Source: Amoebophrya sp. AT5.2
Lineage: Eukaryota > Sar > Dinophyceae > Syndiniales > Amoebophryaceae
DNA length: 23,810 nt
Direction: 5' to 3'
Assembly (NCBI GenBank): GCA_005223375.1
Contig: RXOD01004338.1
Coordinates: forward strand, 1-23,810
Shown here: positions 1 through 7,339 of the stretch, piece after piece
Position numbering within the stretch: position 1 is the first letter of the stretch
How the letters are laid out: every line of letters begins with the position of its first letter
Program-made: the position numbers and the translations under genes
The notes under the pieces: model-generated
Told to the model about the DNA's origin: nothing
Database searches by the model: none
The model's input: only the letters and a program-made list of their open reading frames with translations

Positions 1-31
1 AAAAGAATCACTTACCACTTTACTCACTTAC
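1..31 (-). other. Start of the next intron, with a duplicated 5' splice site
   Basis: The exon ends GATG|GTAAGTGAG with the intron starting at 31. A second copy of the nine bases GGTAAGTGA lies 16 bases further in, giving another GTAAGT donor at 15. Using it would shift the frame and put the in-frame TGA (24-26) or a later codon into the message. The rest of the intron is outside the window. Confidence 0.65.
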
Positions 32-3000
32 CATCTGGTCTCGCCATAGTGGACCACACTGTCATTTCGGGAGGCGGGACACCGCAAACATCGAAACTGT
101 CCGCGAATCCGTGCTTCTCGAGCAGTTCCGGTACCTCCAGATGGTGCGGCTTTGGAAAGCGGTCCAGCCTCGCGTCTGAGTACTCGCAACTGCGAAACGA
201 ATTGAAATCCCCGCAAATAATCTGCCACGACGAAGGAGGTCCTGCTGGTCGCCCTGGACGTGTCCCTCCAGGCGAATCCGAGCTTCTTACTTCTCGCACT
301 GCGCCGCCGGTCCGCCTCTCGGCATCCAATTTGTCTTTATCGGCTTCTGCGAGTATGAACTTCGCCTGGTCCTGGGCCACCTTTCCTGCAAGGTCCCAGA
401 TCTCCAGGTGCGTGCCAATCACCTGCACGCCTTCCACGATCTCCCCAGTCGACTCATCAGCAATATCGACGCAGCCGCAAACTGCCGATCGGTGTTCGTG
501 CGGTCTGTACTCGCCTGCGCCGGGCATGTTCAGGACTTTGGTCCTCTTCAAGGAGCTATCTCTACCGCCACCGCCCCCCGCCGCAGCTTTCGCCCCTCTC
601 GATGCCAGCACGTTCCCGAAAAAGGCTCCGCGCAGCCGCATCGACAGGTCCCACTTCGTCGTGTTTCCGTACACAAAGCCGGTGTAGCCGCCCTCCGCGC
701 TCATCCTTTTCTCAAACTGCCTTTTGGTCAGATACGGCCAGAGAAACATCACTTCGTTCAACACAAGCGTGTCCGCGTCGAGCTCCCGGATCACGCCAAA
801 GAAAGCGTCGATGTCGAGCCGGCCAGACAATGTGTGCCAAAACTGGATGTTCCACAGCGCAAACCGATGCTGTACCTTTGCCTTTTCGCTTTCGACGTCG
901 CCTCCTCGCCGGGCCCTCAGCTCGGCCGCTGTGGACACGTAGCTGCTCCTCTTCGACGAGGACTCCATCTGGTGCCCGTTCGCGTTCCGATGCGCGCCTG
1001 TCGCTGTAGCTGCTGTGGATAGCGATTCGGGGGGCGCGGCGCCTGTCGTCTGAAAAGTAGGAGTGGTTGTGTCGCTCGAGAGCGACACGGAGGACGTGGA
1101 TGTGGACGCGCCGAAGGAGCTCCTGCTGGCAGCCGTCTGATCTGTTGAGCCGGAAATCGTCGACGCTGTCGAGGTGAGCGCATCTTTCTCGTTGTTCTCG
1201 TCTTGGTGTTCAGCAGCACAACTGCTGGCCGCCTCCACAAATTTCCGAAATTCCTCCTGTAAAAGACCCCGGTCCCGCATCGCCGGCGCCCACGGTCCGT
1301 CGTACAAGCGTACGCGCATGATTCCCAGGATCCGCACGTCCTGCTCCCTATAGGCGACGTAGATTGGGCATTCTCGGCCTTCGCTCTGGGGCGTGAAATT
1401 CGCGGTTGTCACCCCCGTTACGTATGTATTTGGATTTAGCAGCACGAGGAACACCCAGCCGTCGCCGGAGAAACAGCTCGCGGCGTCCAAATCGGAGGCG
1501 AAGTAGGTAACCGTTCCGATCTGCCCCAGTTTCGGCCGGAAGCCATGCTTCAGGATGGAGATGCACGTGCTGGCGCCGGTACCGTGGAATGCGAGGGTGG
1601 TGAGTTGCGCCGACGAGGAATAGATTTCCTCGCGCCAGTTTTTTTTGAGGTAGATCTCCTGCGCGCGGTCCATTAATCCCTCCGTACCCCGGTCAGCCGA
1701 GCTCTGACTCCGCCGCGAGAACCCGCTCTGCAGTAGCTGCAAAACTTGCTTCTGAGCAGACGTGGTTTTCTGTGGGACGAGGACGGAAAATGGCTGCAGC
1801 CCAAAGCACATGCTTGGAATCACGTGCTCCCCGATGAAAAGAAGCAGGTGCCCGAGGTAGAACGCACGCCAAATGATAAACGCTCCCGTGGCGAAGCCAG
1901 AGACACCTGACGTTCGTTAGATCTTGCGGGGGAAACGGAAATCTAAAGAACGAACCGCTCATCTAAAAAAATTCGCCAGGTGTACAAAAACGAAGGACTA
2001 AAATATGGTATACCTTCATGCACAACTGCTCGGCCGCAGATCAAGAGCGTGTAGATCCAACAAAGTCCCACCGTGACGTCGTGCATCCAGCGTTGGCGGC
2101 GGAACGAGCGCTGTTCGAAGGGCGTGAGTTGCGTCCACATCCAGATTCGATCCACCAGGTTCGCCGCCACCACAGCGTAAATCAGCCACACCGGATCCTT
2201 TCTCTGGATCAGGAGGAGCGGGTACACGATGTTGTAAAAGGTGAAGCCAAAAATCTTCGGCCCCCGAATGTTGACCGCCGCAGGCACAGCCTGCAGCAGC
2301 GCTTTAAGCTCCTCGTGGTCGTGCGCCGGGTCTTTTAGCCCGGATGCAGAGTTTCTCGACGTTGCGCTCTCCATCGAACGACTACTTCCGGGCGGCAGGC
2401 TGACGGCTTCTCGCCATGGTTCCCTCCTCTCGTACACACAGTCGAAAAGGGAGCGCAATCTCTCGTCCGCTTTCAGCCGCGCCGAAAGCTGCTCCGGATA
2501 CAGCTTTTCAACCTCGTCGACGTTTTGCGCGGTGGTCTTCGCGCCATGGCTCCGGCCCAAAAAATTCAGGACGTTCGCGGGAAGGATCGAAAACGCGGGA
2601 CACGAAAACGACGCTAGGTTCTGCAACCCCATTTTCCGCGGAAACTGTTGCCAAAGCAGCCCGAATGCGGTTCCAGCATACACGAAGACGCACGCCAGGC
2701 TGTCGTATTCTGCGGAGGATGTCGCGGCCACAGCCACGCCGTAGGTGGGATATAGGAGCAGAACGTCGGCCCAAAAACCGCACGTCTTGGACAGAGCGGC
2801 GCTGGCGCTCGTGCCGGTTTTTCTCTCGACGGCGGGGGACAACTGCGTGGCGATTCGTTGGATGTCTGAGGAAGACGGCCCCGCGATCGCTGTCGTCAGC
2901 CGCACCTCTTCAGCCTTTTCAATGCACGCATGGATGGAAACGCAAAGCGAGGCTACGCAGAATGCAGCCGCGCCGTACACCGGGGAAACAAGCGCGCAAA

Positions 3001-3118
3001 TGCTCGCGAGTTGCTCCCATTGCTGCGCGACGAGCGCACCATAACAAGCGAGCGTCAGGGCTAGAGTAAGCGCACTGCTTCTGCTGTCCGCTGCTGCGCC
3101 CGGAGAGGCCCCGCCCAT
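32..3118 (-). CDS. Membrane-anchored PARP-type ADP-ribosyltransferase fused to an EEP-family hydrolase (3' end outside window)
   Basis: Two exons, 3118-2014 and 1906-32, join in phase across a GT...AG intron and give at least 993 residues. The first ATG in the frame is at 3118. Residues 1-~420 hold about seven or eight hydrophobic helices; the last one (FATGAFIIWRAFYLGHLLLF) appears only after splicing. Residues ~465-570 look like a PARP catalytic fold: FHGTG (His476), GTVTYFAS (Tyr503), then PIYVAYREQDVRILGIMRVR, with Ile554-region residue (about Ile550) where poly-ADP-ribosylating enzymes carry Glu. A Ser/Thr-rich linker follows. Residues ~715-993 match the endonuclease/exonuclease/phosphatase family: LWNIQF (Asn721), LNEV (Glu753), GTHLE (His868) and ICGDFNS (Asp935, Asn937). 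The family's C-terminal SDH motif has not appeared by the last visible exon and should lie in the next one. The domains are well supported; the joined function (modification plus phosphoester cleavage at a membrane) is inference. Confidence 0.75.
1907..2013 (-). other. Intron (107 nt) joining the membrane and PARP parts
   Basis: The donor reads GAAG|GTATACC and the acceptor GTCAG|GTGTCTC. Both flanks are phase 1, so the codon GGT is split. Without splicing, the upstream frame stops at TAG 1943-1945 after an odd tail, and the downstream frame begins just after an in-frame TAA with no ATG before a hydrophobic stretch. With splicing, a continuous transmembrane helix forms. The 3' half can fold: GTTCGT plus TAGAT pairs with ATCTAACGAAC, ending five bases before the acceptor. 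Confidence 0.75.
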
Positions 3119-3697
3119 TCTTTCTGATTTGATATTGATGTCTACTGCTGCAGTCGTACCAGTACTTCGTGTGACCGGCCGCGGCGGAAACAGCTTCAAG
3201 AAACAGAAAGTGATACTGGCGTAATTAACGAAAACGAACGGATGCCGCGACCGCGGGGCCTACGCGCTAGATGTCTTCAAATATTGTCCACCAGAAGACT
3301 TGTTGCTTCATGTGCGTCGCGTTGGAAGTGCGGGAGGGGGAGGCTGAGCAGTTAGTTAATAGTTAAATATAATTCAGCACGACTCGTCTGAGTCTGACTC
3401 TGCTCTCGCTCGTACCATTTCCATTGCCTGCCCGCTGTCCTTTATTTGGTCCGTCCAAGCAGCCGCAGCAACACAACCACTGGCGCCCCTTGTTTCATTT
3501 CAAGTTCAAAGAAAAGGCGCTACAAAAACGACATCAAATCCGCCCGCTCGCGGCGGTTGTGGTTGCAGCTTGCAAAGTGATTCAGTACTTCCTTCGCGCT
3601 GGTTGAACTTGAAGATCTTCAAGATGCCGCGTCTCCAGCTGCGAGGACGAGGACAGGAGGGACAGGAGCATGAGCATCAATCTGCTCTTCTTATTTA
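3119..3697. other. Spacer with no gene seen
   Basis: This spacer lies between the start of the membrane-PARP-EEP gene and the stop of the next gene upstream in transcription. The frame of the fusion gene stays open upstream of its first ATG for about 45 codons to a TAG near 3268, but has no other ATG. The AT-rich stretch 3354-3375 (TTAATAGTTAAATATAATTC) is the only compositional feature. The promoter and any trans-splice acceptor of the fusion gene, and the 3' end of the neighbour, should be here. Confidence 0.5.
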
Positions 3698-4183
3698 CTA
3701 GATACGAAGAAGCCTCCGCATGAGTTGATGTGAAGACTGGTACCTGTCCAAGTCTATTTCGCCTCTGCGATCGTTTTGGAGTGTCACTTCGAGCACATTT
3801 TTTGACGAGGCGTGGCCTCGCGTCTGTTCTGCGCCTGGCGCGGCCGTTTTTTCGGTACCAGAAGCCGTCGAGTTGAAGGCCGCTCTTTCTTTCTCAGCTC
3901 CGCCAACAGGTGCCTGATTTCCACCTTTTGTCCTCACAGTTGGGGTCTTAGATCCGCTTGCAATTTCATTCTCAGGCATGACTCTGAGACCTCCGCGCGC
4001 GGCAAGCTGGGTCCAGCGATAGTCGAGTGAAGTAGGGTGCGCGACCTTCAATCCTGGCAGAAAGTAATTCGAGAAATCCTGGGCAATCCGATGGCTGGGC
4101 TCCGTTTTGAAATGCAATCGCGTGATCCGAGGCAAAAGCCAAGGCGTTCCCAAAATCGCACGCTCGAGCCGACGACTTGACAT
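3698..4183 (-). CDS. Small basic protein with probable L51/S25/CI-B8 thioredoxin-like fold, possibly mitoribosomal
   Basis: A single exon of 161 aa, from ATG at 4183 to TAG at 3698. Residues ~17-58 read as a strand (ITRLHFKT), a helix (SHRIAQDFSNYFLPGLKV), the AHP turn, and a strand (SLDYRW). The last ~30 residues give a strand (VLEVTLQND) and a helix (YQSSHQLMRRLL). This order matches the compact family shared by mitochondrial ribosomal proteins mL43, mS25 and mL53 and complex I subunit NDUFA2. A Gly/Ala/Thr-rich insert of about 50 residues separates the two halves. If the host is a dinoflagellate, which lack complex I, a mitoribosomal role is likelier than NDUFA2. The assignment rests on pattern rather than identity; a lineage-specific protein is possible. 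Confidence 0.5.
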   Translation of the reverse strand: MSSRRLERAILGTPWLLPRITRLHFKTEPSHRIAQDFSNYFLPGLKVAHPTSLDYRWTQLAARGGLRVMPENEIASGSKTPTVRTKGGNQAPVGGAEKERAAFNSTASGTEKTAAPGAEQTRGHASSKNVLEVTLQNDRRGEIDLDRYQSSHQLMRRLLRI

Positions 4184-4232
4184 TCTTTATTAATTTACTT
4201 AGTTTTTCGACCCTACGGACGGACACCTGTGA

Positions 4233-4484
4233 TCATACCACGCACCAAAACATCTCCTCGTCTGAAACTGAATGCAATGCCTTCTCTTTTCTTTGCGCTT
4301 TTTCTTTTGGAACTAGTGAACAATGAATGGCTTCTGAAGTTTTCCCCTTGCCTCGTCTGGCGATAGCGCTACAACCAATGGAACAAGAAACAAGGCCAAA
4401 GACGAGCAGTGCGGCAACCATTCCAATTCGCCTGCTTTCAACATACGCATCACGGGCGCCGGCCGCCGCGCTTTCTACTTTCAT
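4233..4484 (-). CDS. Possible 83-aa single-pass membrane protein
   Basis: ATG at 4484 sits in a good context (ACAAAATGAAAG) and the frame ends at TGA 4233, 49 bases before the ATG of the next gene on the same strand. Residues ~22-41 (GMVAALLVFGLVSCSIGCSA) form one hydrophobic helix flanked by Arg/Lys. A Lys/Glu-rich tail follows. I do not recognise it. It is short enough to arise by chance, and it could also be a first exon, since GTGCGT near its end could act as a donor. Same-strand position is the main argument for it. Confidence 0.3.
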   Translation of the reverse strand: MKVESAAAGARDAYVESRRIGMVAALLVFGLVSCSIGCSAIARRGKGKTSEAIHCSLVPKEKAQRKEKALHSVSDEEMFWCVV

Positions 4485-4955
4485 TTTGTTTGTTGGCGCT
4501 TTTAAGTATCACTGTTAGTGCTTTCCTTGTCCCGCGCTGCTGTCTTCAGCTTCAGGACCAACCGCGCAGCGCGTCACTGCTTGTTGAGAGCGGGCGCGCG
4601 CGTTCATTCGTTCGGGTTCGACTGAGGCTGCTGCTCATCGAAAAATAGACAAAGACAGCGCCAGCAGATAAAAGATTGAATAGTCCATAGTGGCAGTGTG
4701 ATGTTGATCTGTCTGTAAGCATAAAAGTCTGCTCTGTTTGTCCATCAAGTCGTGGCTCACTGACGTCGCTGCGACGAAGTAGCTCGCGCAGAAGTAGCTG
4801 CAACCTTGTCCAGCTGCATGATGCGCACGCGGCGAACAGAAAGTATGGGTCGAGCCGGTAGTCGTGACGGGAATCCCAAAGCTGACAGCAGCTAGTGGGG
4901 CGGAGGGATACTATCTCAGCCCATAGGAGAGTCTACGAGTACACTTCAACTACGA
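4485..4955. other. Spacer with no gene seen
   Basis: About 470 bases with only short open frames on both strands that have no recognisable domains. No tRNA-like fold, tandem repeat or strong hairpin was noticed. Confidence 0.4.
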
Positions 4956-5609
4956 TCAGCTTCCGCCGCATAGCGTCTTCGTCCCCAGTACCAGGGTGCT
5001 TCCAAGTTCGCGCCACATGAACTCCGGGAAGCTACGAAGTGCCCACCTTTCTGAGTGTCTGGCACCCTTGCAGTCACACACTAGGGGTGCCGCGCGGACA
5101 ACCTGTCTTCGACTCGGTCGCGTCCGTAAGAGCACGGCGATGCTGCACGCGGAGTCGTTTCTGTAATCGCCGCGCAATTCCTTGCGCCGGCCGTGGACGA
5201 TTTCAGAGACGGCACGTTGAGAGTCGCCGGGTACGCATTGCACCCACTCGCTCGGCCCCTCGTACTTCGCCCCGTAGTACATTGCGCACTTTGCCGGAAA
5301 GGGCCGCCATAGCTCCAGCATCTCGCACCAGATCACTCCAACAAGTGAACAAAGGCCTTCCGTCCCGGAGCAAAAAACACAGCCCACCGCGTGCCGCGCG
5401 TTCTCGTTGACGCAACGGACTCTCTCCACGTCGAACCCTATCACGGAGCCCTTCGCGGCGGCGAGGAACTCCTCTACCTCTGCCCCCGCCTCTGCGAATC
5501 GCCTATCCGCAACGAAGACCGGCTGAACCCTTTCCAACGCGCAATGCGCTGGAAGAAAGGCCCTCTGCTTTCTCGGCATATTCGAGCCGCTGGATTTTCT
5601 CTGGCGCAT
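4956..5609 (-). CDS. Uncharacterised protein or exon, weak 3'-5' exonuclease-like motif
   Basis: The frame is open from a TAG just above 5750 to TGA at 4956, longer than expected by chance for this base composition, and it is on the same strand as the other genes. The first ATG is at 5609. The open part above it could be reached by splicing at the acceptor CATTGCAG|GCC (5715), which would add a hydrophobic stretch. Residues ~30-70 of the ATG form, with VFVADRRF, VEEFLAAAKG and VIGFDVE, resemble the first strand of DEDD 3'-5' exonucleases, where VIGFDxE carries catalytic Asp and Glu. The remaining exonuclease motifs are not visible downstream, so this may be one exon of a larger gene, a decayed copy, or unrelated. 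Confidence 0.35.
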   Translation of the reverse strand: MRQRKSSGSNMPRKQRAFLPAHCALERVQPVFVADRRFAEAGAEVEEFLAAAKGSVIGFDVERVRCVNENARHAVGCVFCSGTEGLCSLVGVIWCEMLELWRPFPAKCAMYYGAKYEGPSEWVQCVPGDSQRAVSEIVHGRRKELRGDYRNDSACSIAVLLRTRPSRRQVVRAAPLVCDCKGARHSERWALRSFPEFMWRELGSTLVLGTKTLCGGS

Positions 5610-6833
5610 CGCATTCCGCCGCTCCGACGATGCTGCTCCCTCGAGCGCCAGCAAGTATAAAACTATAGAAGTGCACGGGATCGATGCGGCGCAGCTCAGC
5701 TGTGGACGCTTGGCCTGCAATGAGCCTCCGCCACCCTCACCATCACGCACTTGCTACGGAGTTAGTCTGGTAGACTGCGCAAAGGTGGGCCACGTTTCTT
5801 AACTTCACACCAGCAGACTGGAACGCAGCCGCGTGATAGGCATCGGATCGAGCACGAAAGCAAAAGTCTCGCGCTCCTCCAGCGACGCAACCGCCCGCCA
5901 TTCCGCACCACCCTCACCGCACCGCACAACCTCCACCGTGCGTCCGCCCGCCACGCGTCCGCGTTCACGCACCTGACACGCTCCGCATCTATCCCAGTTC
6001 GGGTTCGGACCCGTGCCCCGTGCCCCTCCTCCACGCCGACGCCTTCCTCCGCTTGCCCCCCCCCCACTGTCTGCCCTTAGCGGGCGCCCTCACACCCGCG
6101 GCCGCAAAGCTTTCCCGCCGCAATTTCATTTTTTTCACTCGTCTTCTTTGTGCTAGCTTGAGCTGGGCAGCGGTGTCGTACCGCGTGATCGTCCCCCCGG
6201 CTGCCGCTGGCTCCTGGGTGCTGCTGTTGTAGCTGTCCTGGAAGCAAGCGCCCGGCAGCAGCCTCCCCAGCCACGAGTCGCCGCACCGACTCCCTTCGAC
6301 GTGGCAAGAAAAGTGCGAGAATCATTCAGAACTGCCTGGCAATCGAACGGCACACGATCAAAGAGATAACGGACATCTGCGATCGAACAGCAGTGACATA
6401 CGTACTAACTTGCGTGCGTGTTACTACCTCTACTTTAGAAGAATCCTCGCGCCGCGCCGCGTTACTACGTAGTACCCTAAGTAATGACTGATGCACAAGT
6501 TACAGTCACCAGAATGCATGGGACGAGAGGGATAGATACTAGGCAAACTAAACTACTACTGCAGGTGCAGCTAGGCCCCCCAGGCTTAATACGTTTGAGT
6601 ACCGGCCTAACCCGTCAGCCGTAGCTCCTGGTCCTGACCACTTAATGTTTGCGCGACGTGCCCCAGTCGGGATCGGGTAAGTCATCACGTGAGCCGTAAC
6701 TAAGGGGCTACCATTGGATGGCGCTTTCTCTGAGCGGCAAGAACTCCACGGCCGGTCCTGTCCTTCGCTCACCCTCGCACTTGCTCTCTACGGAACACAT
6801 CGCCTGCAGTCGTGCACCACACATTGACACTGG

Positions 6834-6849
6834 GCCGCTCATGAGCGGC
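6834..6849. repeat. 16-bp perfect palindrome
   Basis: GCCGCTCATGAGCGGC reads the same on both strands. It is isolated, with no second copy noticed. It could be a protein-binding site or chance. Confidence 0.6.
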
Positions 6850-7071
6850 TTGCAGTTTCCGCACGCTTCTAGTTTTGGACTTCCTGCTGCTCCGCAAGTG
6901 AGTAGTTGTGTGCGGACGTCGCTACAGGAGAAGTTGAAGTATCATGCTCAAGAACATGTGTACCCAGTATGCGAAAAGCACCTCACGCGTGCCTCAATGA
7001 GTGGGCTCGTCTCCATCAAACGCAAAGGCATGATATCAAATGCGCTGCGAATAAACCTCGAAAATTAGATA

Positions 7072-7113
7072 GTAGCATGAAGAATCTTTTTCCAGCATCT
7101 CACTTCATGCTAC
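7072..7113. repeat. Hairpin with 11-bp perfect arms and 20-nt loop
   Basis: GTAGCATGAAG (7072-7082) and CTTCATGCTAC (7103-7113) are exact reverse complements separated by 20 bases. The hairpin is about 230 bases beyond the photolyase stop, so in the transcript it would fall in the 3' untranslated region or just after it. A role in 3'-end formation or RNA stability is possible but not shown. Confidence 0.65.
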
Positions 7114-7339
7114 ACCAGGATCAGTCTCCTGGGAGTGGGACGCATCAAGGTCGACCGTATGTATCAACAGCAATAAAACCATCTTCATTGACGAAGACAG
7201 CAAGGGCGGACGAGGGCTGCGGCTGGTCGAGAATAGCATTAGCAATGAAAGCCCTCCAGTAGCAGTAACAGACACTGAATCTGCAACTGATGATACATAC
7301 GAAGAACCAAAACAACCATCTCCATCTTCCGTCCTGGTC

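Larger units (their letters stand above)
5754..7339. other. Spacer with hairpins, no gene supported
   Basis: The left third (to about 6330) is GC-rich. It contains a minus-strand frame at 5762-6067 with a segment (GIDAERVRCVN) similar to one in the neighbouring open frame. The right part contains the 16-bp palindrome at 6834-6849 and the hairpin at 7072-7113. Plus-strand frames at 6718-7068 and 6906-7262 are antisense to the array and show no domain. The 3' untranslated region of the photolyase gene should lie just below 7340. Confidence 0.4.

Noticed and set aside
408..1022. Plus-strand open frame opposite the EEP/linker region
   Set aside because: It is a shadow of the minus-strand gene: no domain, Arg/Pro/Ser-rich composition typical of reading GC-rich genes backwards.
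1943..3199. Membrane protein as a separate gene ending at TAG 1943, starting at 3199
   Set aside because: The codon at 3199 is TTG, not ATG. The last ~20 residues before the stop look like translated intron, and splicing to 1906 restores a transmembrane helix in phase.
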